NCBI RefSeq assembly: GCF_003053725.1
Contig: NZ_QAYC01000007.1
Span: forward strand, 62,001 to 126,000
DNA: 64,000 nt
From: Rhodovulum kholense
GTDB lineage: Bacteria; Pseudomonadota; Alphaproteobacteria; Rhodobacterales; Rhodobacteraceae
Reading direction: 5' to 3'
This document shows positions 9,566 through 19,977 of this stretch, piece after piece. The notes below the pieces were generated by a model, which did no database searches, was not told the origin of the DNA, and worked only from the letters and a program-made list of their open reading frames with translations. Numbering within the stretch: position 1 is the stretch's first letter; every line of letters starts with the position of its first letter. The translations under genes were made by a program, and so were the position numbers.

Positions 9566-12500
9566 TCAGACCTCTTCGACCGTGGCGACGCCGGGCAGGC
9601 TGCGCAGCGCGCCCTTGATCTGGGGATTGACCGGGTAGCGGTCGTTCAGCGCCATCCGGACCTCGCCGGGCAGGTCGGGGGCGATCAGGCAGAATTCAAT
9701 GGGGCCGCGAGCGCGCGGCCCGCTTTCGCTGCGCGCCCGGTCGAGCAGGGCCGCGACCGCCTCGACAGCGGCTTCGGTCTCGACCACCACCTTTAGCCCG
9801 GTCGCCCCGGCATCGGCCACGACGGTATCGACCGGCTTCACCGACCGGCCCAGAAGCTTCAGTTGCTCGTTCTCCAGATTGGCCTCGACCTGGATCACCA
9901 CATTCATGCCGGGTTCGAGACTGTCGCGCGCGACCTCGAGCACATCCGAGAACAGCGTCACCTCGAAAAGCCCCGTCGGGTCCGACATCTGCACGAAGGC
10001 AAAGCGGTTGCCCTTGGCCGATTTCCTCTCTTGCCGCCCGGCCACGGCGCCCGCCATCTGGACGAGGGCCGGCCCCGACTTGGTCTTTTCCTCGACCTCG
10101 GCCCGGGTCATCACCTTCTTCCGACGCAGCGCGGGCATGTAATCGTCGAGCGGGTGGCCCGAGAGGTAGAAGCCGATGGCCTTCTGTTCCTCGGCCAGCC
10201 GTTCGTTCGGCAGCCAGTCGGTCACGGAGGCCAAGCGCGGCTCGGGCAGATCCTCGCCCGCCTCGCCGAAAAGCGACACCTGTGCCGAGGCGCGCTGTTC
10301 GTGAATGGCCGCCGAATAGGCCACCAGCGCATCGAGGCTTTCGAAGACCCGCCGGCGGTTGCCGTCCAGCGCGTCGAACGCCCCGGCGCGGGCCAGCATT
10401 TCCAGCGGCCGCTTGCCCACATGCTTCATGTCGACCCGGCGGGCAAAATCGAAGAGCGAGCCGAAGGGTCGGCCGTCACGGGCCTCGACGATCAACTTCA
10501 TCGCCTCGATACCCACGTTCTTGAGCGCCCCCAGCGCGTAGACCAGCCGTCCCTCCTGCACGTCGAAGGTAGGAAGCGAGCGGTTCACGCAGGGCGCGAC
10601 GATCTCCAGTCCAAGGCCCCGGCGAACTTCTTCGGCATAGACAGCAAGCTTGTCGGTCAGATGGATATCGCAGTTCATGACGCCCGCCATGAACTCGACC
10701 GGGTGGTTGGCCTTCAGCCAGGCGGTCTGGTAGCTGACGACCGCATAGGCTGCGGCGTGCGACTTGTTGAAGCCGTAATTCGCGAACTTTTCCAGGAGGT
10801 CGAAGACCTCGGTCGCCTTCTTGGCATCGACCCCGTTCTTCTTGGCGCCCTCGACGAATTTCGGGCGCTCGGCATCCATCGCCTCCTTGATCTTCTTGCC
10901 CATGGCCCGGCGCAGCAGGTCGGCGCCGCCGAGGCTGTAGCCCGCCATCACCTGAGCGATCTGCATCACCTGTTCCTGATAGACGATGATGCCCTGGGTC
11001 TCGGCCAGGATGTGGTCGATGGTGGGATGGATCGATTCGAGCGGCCTGAGCCCCTGTTTCACCTCGCAATAGGTGGGAATGTTCTCCATCGGGCCGGGCC
11101 GGTAGAGCGCCACCAGCGCCACGATATCCTCGATGCAGGTGGGCTTCATGCGCCGCAGCGCGTCCATCATGCCCGAGCTTTCCACCTGGAACACCGCGAC
11201 CGTATGGGCGGTCGCGTAAAGCTCGTAGGTCTTCGGATCGTCGAGCGGGATATGCCCGATATCGTTTTCGGCCCCGGCCGCCGGCTGGTAAAGCTCGGTC
11301 CCGTCGGCTGCCCGGTGCAGCGGCCGGCCGCTGCCGAGGATCAGGTCGATGGCGTTCCGGATCACCGTCAGCGTCTTCAGCCCGAGAAAGTCGAACTTCA
11401 CCAGACCGGCCTGTTCGACCCATTTCATGTTGAACTGGGTCGCGGGCATGTCGGACCGCGGGTCCTGGTAAAGCGGCACCAGATCGTCGAGCGGCCGGTC
11501 GCCGATCACCACCCCCGCGGCGTGGGTCGAGGCGTTCCGTAGAAGCCCTTCGACCTGCTGGCCATAGGTCAGCAGCCGCTCCACGACCTCTTCGTTCTTC
11601 GCCGCCTCGCGCAGCCGCGGCTCGTCGGTCAGGGCCTGGGAAATCGAGACCGGCTTCACGCCCTCGACCGGGATCAGCTTTGACAGCTTGTCGACCTGGC
11701 CATAGGGCATCTGCAGCACCCGGCCCACGTCGCGCACCGCGGCCTTCGACAGGAGCGCGCCGAAGGTGATGATCTGCGCCACCTTCTCGCGGCCGTATTT
11801 TTCCTGCACGTAATGGATCACCTCTTCCCGGCGATCCATGCAGAAGTCGATGTCGAAGTCGGGCATCGAGACCCGTTCGGGGTTCAGGAAGCGCTCGAAC
11901 AGCAGCGAATAGCGCAAGGGGTCGAGGTCGGTGATGGTCAGTGCATAAGCCACCAGCGAGCCCGCGCCCGACCCCCGACCGGGGCCCACCGGGATGCCGT
12001 GGTCCTTGCCCCATTTGATGAAGTCGGCCACAATCAGGAAATAGCCCGGGAAACCCATCCCCTCGATGATCCCGAGCTCGAATTTCAGCCGCTTCTCGTA
12101 CTCCTCGACCGGCGCGGCATGGGGGATCACCGCCAGCCGGGCCTCGAGCCCTTCCCAGGCCTGACGGCGCAGCTCCTCGACCTCGTCATCGGCAAAGCGC
12201 GGCAGGATGGGCTTGCGCTTTTCCGATTTCACCGCGCAGCGGCGGGCGATCTCGACGGTGTTTTCCAGCGCCTCGGGCAGGTCGGCGAACAGCGCCGCCA
12301 TCTCTTCGGGCGTCTTGAAATAATGCTGGGGCGTCAGGCGGCGGCGCGGCTCGGCCTGATCGACATAGGCGCCGTCGGCGATGCACAAAAGCGCATCATG
12401 GGCCTCGTACATGTCGGATTTGGGGAAGTAGACGTCATTGGTCGCGACCAGCGGCAAATCCATGGCATAGGCCATCTCGACATGAGCGCGCTCGGTCTCG

Positions 12501-13066
12501 CGCTCGGCCTCGGTCGGCTGGCCGCCCTCGCCCGGATGGCGCTGCAACTCGACATAAAGCCGGGTCGGAAAGGCCGCGGCCAGCCGGGTCACAAGCGCCT
12601 CGGCCTTGGCCCGCTGGCCCTCGCGAATGAGCCGCCCCACGGGACCGTCCGGCCCGCCCGTCAGGCAGATCAGCCCGGCCGAATGCCCGATCAGCTGATC
12701 GGGCGTGACCTGGGGCAGCTCGCCCGACTTGCCCAGATAGAGGCAGGAATTCAGCTTCATCAGATTGCCGTAGCCGGCCTCGTCCTGCGCCAGCAGGACC
12801 ACAGGCGCGGGCGGACGCGGACGCTCGCCCGGGGCCGCCGGATCGTAGGCCAGATCGACCTGACAGCCCAGGATCGGCTGGATCCCCGCCCCGGTGGCAT
12901 AGCTGGAAAACTCCAGCGCGCAGAACATGTTGTTCGTGTCGGTCACGGCGACCGCGGGCATCCCGGCGGCCTTGCACAGATCGGGCAGTTTCTTGACCCG
13001 GACCGCCCCCTCGAGCAGCGAGTATTCGGTATGCAGGCGAAGATGGATGAATCGGGGCGCGGCCAT
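9566..13066 (-). CDS. dnaE: DNA polymerase III alpha subunit
   Basis: Catalytic subunit of the replicative polymerase, 1166 residues, full length. Domain order: N-terminal PHP domain ([15 protein letters not shown] at residues 8-22), polymerase core with [16 protein letters not shown] and the catalytic aspartates of [12 protein letters not shown] (about 390-420), a thumb/finger region including [10 protein letters not shown], tandem helix-hairpin-helix, and a C-terminal OB-fold ([15 protein letters not shown] onwards). ATG 13066 places the PHP motif at the expected distance. A GC hairpin (GCCCG-gccgg-CGGGC, 9542-9556) just past the stop may end transcription. The neighbouring VOC gene lies 38 bp upstream on the same strand. 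Confidence 0.97.
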   Translation of the reverse strand: MAAPRFIHLRLHTEYSLLEGAVRVKKLPDLCKAAGMPAVAVTDTNNMFCALEFSSYATGAGIQPILGCQVDLAYDPAAPGERPRPPAPVVLLAQDEAGYGNLMKLNSCLYLGKSGELPQVTPDQLIGHSAGLICLTGGPDGPVGRLIREGQRAKAEALVTRLAAAFPTRLYVELQRHPGEGGQPTEAERETERAHVEMAYAMDLPLVATNDVYFPKSDMYEAHDALLCIADGAYVDQAEPRRRLTPQHYFKTPEEMAALFADLPEALENTVEIARRCAVKSEKRKPILPRFADDEVEELRRQAWEGLEARLAVIPHAAPVEEYEKRLKFELGIIEGMGFPGYFLIVADFIKWGKDHGIPVGPGRGSGAGSLVAYALTITDLDPLRYSLLFERFLNPERVSMPDFDIDFCMDRREEVIHYVQEKYGREKVAQIITFGALLSKAAVRDVGRVLQMPYGQVDKLSKLIPVEGVKPVSISQALTDEPRLREAAKNEEVVERLLTYGQQVEGLLRNASTHAAGVVIGDRPLDDLVPLYQDPRSDMPATQFNMKWVEQAGLVKFDFLGLKTLTVIRNAIDLILGSGRPLHRAADGTELYQPAAGAENDIGHIPLDDPKTYELYATAHTVAVFQVESSGMMDALRRMKPTCIEDIVALVALYRPGPMENIPTYCEVKQGLRPLESIHPTIDHILAETQGIIVYQEQVMQIAQVMAGYSLGGADLLRRAMGKKIKEAMDAERPKFVEGAKKNGVDAKKATEVFDLLEKFANYGFNKSHAAAYAVVSYQTAWLKANHPVEFMAGVMNCDIHLTDKLAVYAEEVRRGLGLEIVAPCVNRSLPTFDVQEGRLVYALGALKNVGIEAMKLIVEARDGRPFGSLFDFARRVDMKHVGKRPLEMLARAGAFDALDGNRRRVFESLDALVAYSAAIHEQRASAQVSLFGEAGEDLPEPRLASVTDWLPNERLAEEQKAIGFYLSGHPLDDYMPALRRKKVMTRAEVEEKTKSGPALVQMAGAVAGRQERKSAKGNRFAFVQMSDPTGLFEVTLFSDVLEVARDSLEPGMNVVIQVEANLENEQLKLLGRSVKPVDTVVADAGATGLKVVVETEAAVEAVAALLDRARSESGPRARGPIEFCLIAPDLPGEVRMALNDRYPVNPQIKGALRSLPGVATVEEV

Positions 13067-13104
13067 GGCCCCACCCTATCCAGAGCCGGCGCCGGGCGAA
13101 AGGC

Positions 13105-13467
13105 TCAGACCGGTTCCAGAAACTCGATCCGGTTGCCGAACGGGTCGTCGATGTAGAACCGTCGCATTCCCGGCAGCGCCCCGTCCCAGCGCGGCGCAAG
13201 GCCCGCCCGTTCCAGCCGGTCGGCAAGCGCGCCCAGCCCGCGCACCTCCAGCGCCGGATGCGCCTTGCGCGCGGCCGCGAAGGGCGTCTCGACCCCCAGA
13301 TGCAGCCGCAACTCGCCGCGCCGGAACCAGACCCCGCCGCGCGCCTCCAGCGCCTCGGGCTTTTGCTCTTCCTCCAGCCCCAGAAGTCCGCCGTAAAAGG
13401 CCCGCGCCTCGTCCTCGCGGCCCTCCGGCATCGCCAGCTGAACGTGATGCAGCGCGTGCGGATACAT
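13105..13467 (-). CDS. VOC (glyoxalase/dioxygenase fold) protein
   Basis: 120-residue single-module VOC protein. The paired beta-alpha-beta-beta-beta modules show as [20 protein letters not shown] at the N-terminus and [18 protein letters not shown] at the C-terminus. These are the usual positions of metal-ligand His and Glu (HHVQL and EFLE). The start is ATG 13467, with GGGAG 6 nt upstream; an upstream extension to 13587 is low-complexity. Substrate is not predictable: the fold covers glyoxalase I, extradiol dioxygenases and fosfomycin-type resistance enzymes. It may be co-transcribed with dnaE. Confidence 0.8.
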   Translation of the reverse strand: MYPHALHHVQLAMPEGREDEARAFYGGLLGLEEEQKPEALEARGGVWFRRGELRLHLGVETPFAAARKAHPALEVRGLGALADRLERAGLAPRWDGALPGMRRFYIDDPFGNRIEFLEPV

Positions 13468-13544
13468 GTTGCTCCCGGTCCTTCTGCCCCGACAGGGGGC
13501 AGCATAGGGGCGCGGCCCCGCCCCTGCCAAGCCGCATTCCCCGA

Positions 13545-13582
13545 AGGTGGCGCCAGGTCTGCCTGTTTTTTGGGCGCCACCT
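13545..13582. promoter_or_regulatory. 10-bp perfect inverted repeat between VOC gene and xdhA
   Basis: AGGTGGCGCC (13545-13554) pairs perfectly with GGCGCCACCT (13573-13582) around an 18-nt spacer containing a T6 run. The region 13468-13743 is the divergent intergenic space for the VOC gene and the xdh operon, so this may be an operator for the purine operon or a hairpin. No other gene is seen in this 276-bp gap. Confidence 0.45.
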
Positions 13583-13743
13583 GCCACTTCGCCACATCTT
13601 CGCCCGGTTTTCTCTTGCCAAGCCCGGCATCGCCCGATCTGCTGGCCCGGAGGACCCGACAGGGGCCGCTCCTTCTACGCCGCATCGAGGGAGCCCGGCC
13701 CGGGGACGACGGCGACAACCCGGTAAGGCGGCGGATTCACGGC

Positions 13744-15156
13744 ATGGACATCACCTTTCTTCTGAACGGAGAAAGAGTGGCTTTGACGGAGGTTGCGCCC
13801 ACCGCGACGCTGCTCGACTGGCTGCGCGAGACGCGCGGCCTGACCGGCACCAAGGAGGCCTGCCGCGAGGGCGATTGCGGCGCCTGCACGGTGATGGTGA
13901 CGGATGCCGAGGGCAGCAGCGCGCTCAATGCCTGCATCCTCTTCCTGCCGCAGATCGACGGCAAGGCGATCCGCACCGTCGAGGGCCTGGCGGCACCCGA
14001 TGGCCGGCTGCACCCGGTGCAAGAGGCGCTGATCGACCATCACGGCAGCCAGTGCGGCTTCTGCACGCCCGGTTTCGCGGTCTCGATGGCGACCGCCCAC
14101 AAGATGGGGGAAACCGATCTCGACAGCGCGCTTGCGGGCAATCTCTGCCGCTGCACCGGCTATGCCCCGATCCTGCGCGCCGCCGAGGCCGCCCGCAACG
14201 CCCCGGTTCCCGACTGGATCGAGGAAGACGCCAGCTTCTTCTTGGCCGAAATACCCTCGGGGGGGGCCGATCCACAGGATCGGCGGGGGGCGGACAGCCC
14301 CCCCGCCTTCCGCCCGGCCACGGCCGACGCGCTGGCCGCCTGGTATGACGCTCATCCCGATGCCACGCTGATCGCGGGCGCCACCGATGTCGGGCTCTGG
14401 GTCACCAAGGGCCTTCGCGACCTGGGCGACGTGGCCTTCCTGTCGGGTTGCGAGGACCTGAAACGGATCGAGACGACCGAGACCGAGATCCGCATCGGCG
14501 CGGGCGTGACCATCGCGCGGCTTCTCGACCTGATGCGCGATCCCCATCCGCATCTCGCCCGGATGCTGACCCGCTTCGGCTCGGCCCAGGTCCGGGCAGC
14601 CGCGACGCTCGGCGGCAATATCGCCAACGGCTCGCCCATCGGCGACAGCCCGCCCGCGCTGATCGCGCTGGGTGCCACCCTGCACCTGCGCAAGGGCGAC
14701 CGCCGCCGCGCAATGCCGCTCGAGGACTTTTTCCTCGATTATCGCAAGCAGGACCGGGCGCGCGGCGAATTCGTCGAGGCGGTGACGGTCCCGCGCCAGC
14801 CCGATACCCTGCGCTGCTACAAGCTCTCGAAGCGCCGCGATCAGGATATCTCGGCCGTGCTGGGCTGTTTCAACCTGACCCTCCGCGATGGCCGCATCGA
14901 AAGCGCGCGCATCGCCTTCGGCGGCATGGCCGGCATCCCGAAACGCGCCCGCGCGGTCGAGGCCGCACTGACCGGACAGCCCTTCGCGCAAGCCACGCTC
15001 GAGGCCGCCCTGCCCGCCTTCGCGGCCGATTTCCAGCCGATGTCCGACATGCGTGCCTCAGCCAGGTACCGGCTGCGCGCAGCAGAAAACATGCTGCTGC
15101 GTCTCTGGCACGAAGGCCGGAACGAGCCCGCCGATATCGACGAGGTCGCCCCGTGA
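13744..15156 (+). CDS. xdhA: Xanthine dehydrogenase small subunit (Fe-S/FAD)
   Basis: Electron-transfer subunit of molybdenum xanthine dehydrogenase, which oxidises hypoxanthine to xanthine to urate with NAD. 470 residues. The plant-type [2Fe-2S] domain has [11 protein letters not shown] near residues 41-51. The second [2Fe-2S] domain has CGFCTPGF and CRCTGY near 105-140. The FAD domain follows, with [14 protein letters not shown] and the glycine-rich [17 protein letters not shown]. An unusual tract of about 23 residues (roughly 164-187, [20 protein letters not shown]) in the linker between the Fe-S and FAD domains is encoded by a palindromic repeat. The stop overlaps the xdhB start. First gene of a seven-gene operon. 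Confidence 0.95.
   Translation: MDITFLLNGERVALTEVAPTATLLDWLRETRGLTGTKEACREGDCGACTVMVTDAEGSSALNACILFLPQIDGKAIRTVEGLAAPDGRLHPVQEALIDHHGSQCGFCTPGFAVSMATAHKMGETDLDSALAGNLCRCTGYAPILRAAEAARNAPVPDWIEEDASFFLAEIPSGGADPQDRRGADSPPAFRPATADALAAWYDAHPDATLIAGATDVGLWVTKGLRDLGDVAFLSGCEDLKRIETTETEIRIGAGVTIARLLDLMRDPHPHLARMLTRFGSAQVRAAATLGGNIANGSPIGDSPPALIALGATLHLRKGDRRRAMPLEDFFLDYRKQDRARGEFVEAVTVPRQPDTLRCYKLSKRRDQDISAVLGCFNLTLRDGRIESARIAFGGMAGIPKRARAVEAALTGQPFAQATLEAALPAFAADFQPMSDMRASARYRLRAAENMLLRLWHEGRNEPADIDEVAP
14235..14303 (-). repeat. Two-hairpin palindromic repeat inside xdhA
   Basis: On the minus strand it reads: GGGGGGC hairpin (7-bp stem, 5-nt loop), then GCCGATCC-tgt-GGATCGGC hairpin (8-bp stem), a C-run, then gggtatttcggccaagaag. 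It is near-identical to the copy at 16308-16376: I count three differing bases, two of them in the 3-nt loop of the second hairpin. It is read in frame through xdhA, in the linker between domains. Confidence 0.85.
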
Positions 15157-17504
15157 GCGTGAAAAGCCCCCTGCCCCATGACGCAGCGCGCCTGCATGCG
15201 ACCGGCGAGGCGCGCTATCTCGACGACATCCCGGCCCCGGCAGGCACGCTGCACCTCGCCTTCGGGCTGTCGCAGATCGCCCATGGCAGGGTTCTGGCGA
15301 TGGACCTCGCGCCGGTGCGCGCCGCCCCCGGGGTGGTGGCGGTGCTTGGCCCGGACGATCTCGACCCGATGCCCGACTGTTCGCCCTCGGCCCATGACGA
15401 GCCGTTGCTGGCCCCCGGAGAGATCCGCTATTGCGGCCAGCCGCTGTTTCTGGTGATCGCCGACAGCCATCTTGCCGCCCGCAAGGCCGCGCGACTTGCC
15501 GGCGTGACATGCGAGGACCGGCCCGCGATCCTGACGATCGACCAGGCGCTGGCCGCGAACAGCCGCTTCGAGGACGGGCCGCGGATCTGGGAACGGGGCG
15601 ACGCGGCCGCGGCCATCGCGGGCGCTGCCCACCGCGTCGAGGGCGTGATCGAAATCGGCGGGCAGGAGCATTTCTACCTGGAAGGCCAGGCCGCACTGGC
15701 CCTGCCGCAGGAGGGCGGCGACATGGTCGTGCATGCCTCGACCCAGCATCCCTCCGAAATCCAGCACAAGGTCGCGGACGCGCTCGGCCTGCCGATGCAT
15801 GCGGTCCGGGTCGAGGTGCGGCGCATGGGCGGGGCCTTCGGCGGCAAGGAAAGCCAGGGCAATGCGCTTGCCATTGCCTGCGCGCTGGCCGCGCGCGCGA
15901 CCGGGCGGCCCTGCCGGATGCGCTATGACCGCGACGACGACATGGTCATCACCGGCAAGCGCCACGATTTCCGCATTCGCTATCGGGCGGGCAGCGATGA
16001 CCGGGGCCGGATCGCGGGGGTCGAGTTCTGGCAATATACCCGCTGCGGCTGGGCCCAGGACCTGAGCCTGCCGGTGGCCGACCGGGCGATGCTGCATGCC
16101 GACAACGCCTATTTCCTGCCGGCCGTTCGGATCGAAAGCCACCGGCTGAAGACCCATACCCAGTCCGCGACCGCCTTTCGCGGCTTTGGCGGACCGCAGG
16201 GGATGGTGGGCATCGAGCGGGTGATGGACCATATCGCCCATGCGCTGGGCCGCGATCCGCTGGAGGTGCGGCGGATCAACTATTATGACAGCGCTCCGGC
16301 CGGTGCTGGGGGGCTGTCTGCCCCCCGCCGATCCTCCGGATCGGCCCCCCCCGAGGGTATTTCGGCCAAGAAGAAGACGACCACGCCCTATGGGATGGAG
16401 GTCGAGGATTTCATCCTGCACGAGATGACGGCCGCACTGGCGGAGCGCGCCGACTATACCGCGCGGCGGGCGGCGGTCGCCGAGTGGAATGCCCGGCATG
16501 CCGTGCTGAAGAAGGGGATCGCGCTGACGCCGGTGAAGTTCGGGATTTCCTTCACACTGAGCCATCTGAACCAGGCCGGGGCGCTGGTGCATGTCTATCA
16601 GGACGGGTCGGTCCATTTGAACCATGGCGGCACCGAGATGGGACAGGGGCTGTTCCAGAAGGTGGCGCAGGTCGCGGCCAGTGCCTTCGGGCTGCCGGTC
16701 GGGGCGGTGAAGATCACCGCGACCGATACCGGCAAGGTGCCCAATACCTCGGCCACCGCGGCCTCGTCGGGGTCCGACATGAACGGGATGGCGGTCAAGG
16801 CCGCCTGCGACGAGATCCGTGGCCGGATCGCCGCCCATCTGGCCGAGCTGCATCAGACCGAACCGGACGAGGTGCATTTTGCCGACGGCCGGGTGTTTGC
16901 GGGTGGCAACGAGATGAGCTTCGCCGCGGCCGCGAAAAGCGCCTATGAGGGCCGGGTGAGCCTCAGTGCCACCGGGTTCCACCGCACGCCCGGGCTGAGC
17001 TGGGACCGGATCGCGGGCACCGGCCGGCCGTTCTTCTATTTCGCCTATGGGGCGGCGGCGAGCGAGGTGGTGATCGACACGCTGACCGGCGAGAACCGGA
17101 TCCTGAGGACCGATATCCTTCACGATGCGGGCGCGAGCCTGAACCCCGCGCTCGATATCGGTCAGATCGAGGGCGGTTTCGTGCAGGGCGCGGGCTGGCT
17201 GACCATGGAGGAACTGGTCTGGGACGCCAAGGGGCGGCTTTCGACCCATGCGCCCTCGACCTACAAGATCCCGGCCATCGGCGACCGGCCCGCGATATTC
17301 AACGTGGCGCTCTGGGACGCGCCGAACCCGGCCGAGACGATCTACCGCTCGAAGGCGGTAGGCGAGCCGCCCTTCATGCTGGGCATTTCGGTCCTGATGG
17401 CGCTGTCGGACGCGGTTGCGGCCTGCGGATCGGGCTATCCGGCGCTCGACGCCCCGGCGACGCCCGAACGTATCCTCGCCGCCATCGACAGGGTCCGGGC
17501 ATGA
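15153..17504 (+). CDS. xdhB: Xanthine dehydrogenase large subunit (molybdopterin)
   Basis: Molybdenum-cofactor subunit, 783 residues. GTG at 15153 overlaps the xdhA stop (GTGA); protein begins [20 protein letters not shown]. Visible motifs: substrate/cofactor regions [45 protein letters not shown], and the C-terminal VGEPPFMLG that carries the catalytic Glu of the family. About 23 residues (386-408, [20 protein letters not shown] onward) come from the second copy of the palindromic repeat and interrupt the loop between INYYD and [10 protein letters not shown]. The rest of the protein is intact, so the insertion is apparently tolerated. Confidence 0.95.
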   Translation: MSVKSPLPHDAARLHATGEARYLDDIPAPAGTLHLAFGLSQIAHGRVLAMDLAPVRAAPGVVAVLGPDDLDPMPDCSPSAHDEPLLAPGEIRYCGQPLFLVIADSHLAARKAARLAGVTCEDRPAILTIDQALAANSRFEDGPRIWERGDAAAAIAGAAHRVEGVIEIGGQEHFYLEGQAALALPQEGGDMVVHASTQHPSEIQHKVADALGLPMHAVRVEVRRMGGAFGGKESQGNALAIACALAARATGRPCRMRYDRDDDMVITGKRHDFRIRYRAGSDDRGRIAGVEFWQYTRCGWAQDLSLPVADRAMLHADNAYFLPAVRIESHRLKTHTQSATAFRGFGGPQGMVGIERVMDHIAHALGRDPLEVRRINYYDSAPAGAGGLSAPRRSSGSAPPEGISAKKKTTTPYGMEVEDFILHEMTAALAERADYTARRAAVAEWNARHAVLKKGIALTPVKFGISFTLSHLNQAGALVHVYQDGSVHLNHGGTEMGQGLFQKVAQVAASAFGLPVGAVKITATDTGKVPNTSATAASSGSDMNGMAVKAACDEIRGRIAAHLAELHQTEPDEVHFADGRVFAGGNEMSFAAAAKSAYEGRVSLSATGFHRTPGLSWDRIAGTGRPFFYFAYGAAASEVVIDTLTGENRILRTDILHDAGASLNPALDIGQIEGGFVQGAGWLTMEELVWDAKGRLSTHAPSTYKIPAIGDRPAIFNVALWDAPNPAETIYRSKAVGEPPFMLGISVLMALSDAVAACGSGYPALDAPATPERILAAIDRVRA
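16308..16376 (+). repeat. Two-hairpin palindromic repeat inside xdhB
   Basis: Hairpin 1 GGGGGGC-tgtct-GCCCCCC (16308-16326), hairpin 2 GCCGATCC-tcc-GGATCGGC (16327-16345), C-run to 16352, then the tail ending ccaagaagaag at 16376. It is in frame with xdhB and in the opposite orientation to the copy in xdhA, about 2 kb away. Confidence 0.85.
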
Positions 17505-18448
17505 GCCTCGAGCGGGACGCGCTGGCACGGGCGGTGGCGGCCGAGGGCCGCGTCGTCCGGGTCGTTGTGGCCGAGATCCGCGGGTCGGCCCCGCGCGAGG
17601 CGGGAACGGCGATGCTGGTCTGGGCGGAGGGCCAAAGCGGCACCATCGGCGGCGGCGCGCTGGAATTCGAGGCCGCGGCCGAGGCCCGCCGCCTGCTGCG
17701 GGACCGGGGCAGCGCGCGGGTCGCGCGGGTAGCCTTGGGCCCCGGGCTCGGACAATGCTGCGGGGGGGCGGTGACGCTGGTCAGCGAGGTTTTCGACGCC
17801 GAAGCCGTCGCGGCCCTGACCGGCGAGGTCCATGCCCGCCGGGTCGAGGGCGACAGACCGATGCCGCTGGCGCTGCGCCGGGCACTGGCGGGGGTCCGGG
17901 GCGGGCTGGGTGCGCCGCCGGTCCTGCTGAAGGAGGGCTGGTTTCTGGAACCCCTGGCGCTGCCCGCCCGGGCGCTCTGGATCTGGGGGGCGGGCCATGT
18001 CGGCCGCGCGCTGGTGGGGGTGCTGGCGCCGCTGCCGGGGCTGGCCATCACCTGGGTCGATACCGCGGCCGCACGGTTTCCCGATGTGCTTCCCGACGGC
18101 GTCGTGCCGAGGATCGCATCCGACCCGGCCGCACTGGTGCCCGAGGCCCCGGCCGGGGCGCATCACCTGATCCTGACCTATTCGCACGCGCTCGATCTGG
18201 CGCTCTGTCACGCGCTTCTGGTCCGGGGCTTCGGGTCGGCCGGGCTGATCGGGTCGGACAGCAAATGGGCGCGGTTCCGGACCAGGCTGGGCCAGCTTGG
18301 TCACAGCCCTGCCGAAATCGCACGCATCTGCTGCCCGATTGGGCAGAAGACCCTGGGGAAACACCCTCAAGCCATTGCGATTGGCGTCGCCGCCGCGCTA
18401 CTAAGCGAGGGCGTAGACCGGATCGCAGCGAGGGACATCGCGGGGTGA
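17501..18448 (+). CDS. xdhC: Xanthine dehydrogenase accessory protein XdhC
   Basis: Binds molybdopterin and promotes its sulfuration and insertion into XdhB; not part of the final enzyme. 315 residues. It has the N-terminal XdhC/CoxI domain (REAGTAMLVW, GTIGGGALEFEA, GQCCGGAVTL) and the C-terminal Rossmann part (LWIWGAGHVGRALVG, then GLIGSDSKWARFRTRL). ATG 17501 overlaps the xdhB stop by 4 nt and its own stop overlaps the next GTG start, so translation is coupled throughout. Confidence 0.94.
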   Translation: MSLERDALARAVAAEGRVVRVVVAEIRGSAPREAGTAMLVWAEGQSGTIGGGALEFEAAAEARRLLRDRGSARVARVALGPGLGQCCGGAVTLVSEVFDAEAVAALTGEVHARRVEGDRPMPLALRRALAGVRGGLGAPPVLLKEGWFLEPLALPARALWIWGAGHVGRALVGVLAPLPGLAITWVDTAAARFPDVLPDGVVPRIASDPAALVPEAPAGAHHLILTYSHALDLALCHALLVRGFGSAGLIGSDSKWARFRTRLGQLGHSPAEIARICCPIGQKTLGKHPQAIAIGVAAALLSEGVDRIAARDIAG

Positions 18449-19965
18449 CAGCGCTTCTGACAGTCGAGGGCCTGACCAAGGCCTATCCGGGCGTGGTCGC
18501 CAACGACCATGTGAGCTTCGAGATCGCCGAGGGCGAGGTGCATGCGCTGCTGGGCGAGAACGGCGCCGGGAAATCCACCCTCGTCAAGATGATCTACGGG
18601 CTGGTGCAGCCCGACAGCGGGCGGATGACCCTGCGCGCCGCGCCGTATGCGCCACCCGAGCCCAGCGCCGCGCGGCGCGCCGGGGTGGCGATGGTGTTTC
18701 AGCATTTCTCGCTGTTCGACGCGCTGAGCGTGGCCGAGAACATCGCGCTGGGCATGGAGACGCCGCCGCCGATGCGCCGCCTTGCGGGCCAGATCCGCGA
18801 GGTCAGCGAGACTTACGGGCTGCCGCTGAACCCCGACCGGCTGGTCGGCGATCTTTCGGCGGGCGAGCGCCAGCGGGTCGAGATCATCCGCTGTCTGCTG
18901 CAGGACCCGCGCGTGCTGATCATGGACGAACCGACCAGCGTTCTGACGCCCCAGGAAGTCGATATCCTGTTCGCGACACTTCGCAAGCTGGCGGCCGAGG
19001 GCACCGCCATCCTTTATATTTCGCACAAGCTCGAAGAGATCCGGACGCTCTGCGACCGGGCGACGGTGCTGCGGCTGGGGCGGGTCGTCGAAAGCTGCAA
19101 CCCGCGCGAAAAGACCGCCGCCGAACTGGCCGAGATGATGGTGGGCGCCAAGCTTGCCACCCCGTCGCGGGCGGGCAGCGCGCCGGGCGCGCCGGTTCTG
19201 GAGGTCTCGGGGCTCAGCCTGCCTTCGCCCAACCCGTTCGGCACCAGCCTGCGCGACATTTCCTTCACCGTCCGCGCGGGCGAAATCCTCGGTATCGGCG
19301 GGGTCGCGGGCAACGGGCAGGACGAATTGCTGGACGCGATTTCGGGCGAAGCGCCGGTCGCGCCCGACACGGTGCGGCTGCACGGCCAGGCCATCGGTGC
19401 GCTGGGGCCGAGCCTGAGGCGCCGGATCGCCGTGCTGGCCGCGCCGGAAGAACGGCTTGGCCATGCCGCGGCGCCCGACATGAGCCTGACCGAGAACGCG
19501 ATGCTGACCGCCGCGATCCGCCAGGGTCTGGCGACGCGCGGCTTTCTGAAATGGCCCGCCGCCCGCGCCTTTGCCGAGAAGGTGATCGACACCTTCGACG
19601 TGCGCACCCCCGGCCCCGGCAATGCCGCGCGGTCGCTGTCGGGCGGCAACCTGCAGAAATTCGTCATCGGGCGCGAGGTGTTGCAACGCCCCGAGGTGCT
19701 GGTGGTGAACCAGCCGACCTGGGGGGTCGATGCCTCGGCTGCCGCAGCGATCCGGCAGTCGCTGCTGGATCTGGCCGAGGCCGGCACCGCCGTCGTCGTC
19801 ATCAGTCAGGATCTGGACGAGCTGATGGAAATCTCCGACCGCTTCGCCGCGCTGAACGAGGGCCGGTTGTCGGCCCCGCGCCCGGCCAAGGGGCTGAGCC
19901 TCGAAGAGATCGGTCTGATGATGGGCGGCGCCCACGGGATGGAGGTGGCTCATGTGGCCGAGTGA
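18445..19965 (+). CDS. BMP-type ABC importer ATPase (purine nucleoside-like)
   Basis: Double-cassette ATPase of the CUT2-like nucleoside/simple sugar importer family, 506 residues. First cassette: Walker [10 protein letters not shown], signature LSAGERQRVEI, Walker B VLIMDEPTSVL. Second cassette has the degenerate P-loop of this family (GVAGNGQDEL), signature LSGGNLQKFVIG and VLVVNQPTWGVD. The start is GTG 18445 overlapping the xdhC stop. Linkage to xdhABC suggests import of purines or purine nucleosides that feed xanthine dehydrogenase; this is inference from context, as the family also carries other nucleosides. Confidence 0.9.
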   Translation: MTALLTVEGLTKAYPGVVANDHVSFEIAEGEVHALLGENGAGKSTLVKMIYGLVQPDSGRMTLRAAPYAPPEPSAARRAGVAMVFQHFSLFDALSVAENIALGMETPPPMRRLAGQIREVSETYGLPLNPDRLVGDLSAGERQRVEIIRCLLQDPRVLIMDEPTSVLTPQEVDILFATLRKLAAEGTAILYISHKLEEIRTLCDRATVLRLGRVVESCNPREKTAAELAEMMVGAKLATPSRAGSAPGAPVLEVSGLSLPSPNPFGTSLRDISFTVRAGEILGIGGVAGNGQDELLDAISGEAPVAPDTVRLHGQAIGALGPSLRRRIAVLAAPEERLGHAAAPDMSLTENAMLTAAIRQGLATRGFLKWPAARAFAEKVIDTFDVRTPGPGNAARSLSGGNLQKFVIGREVLQRPEVLVVNQPTWGVDASAAAAIRQSLLDLAEAGTAVVVISQDLDELMEISDRFAALNEGRLSAPRPAKGLSLEEIGLMMGGAHGMEVAHVAE

Positions 19966-19977
19966 GGAGACGGCCCT

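Noticed and set aside
14841-17528. Long open frame on the minus strand opposite xdhB (895 codons), and similar long antisense frames opposite hisZ/hisS, dnaE, the first ABC importer, the dehydrogenase at 26409 and glnD
   Set aside because: Their protein sequences are rich in Arg, Gly, Ala, Pro and His with no domain signatures, and each lies opposite a clear gene; this is the expected shadow effect of high-GC codon bias.
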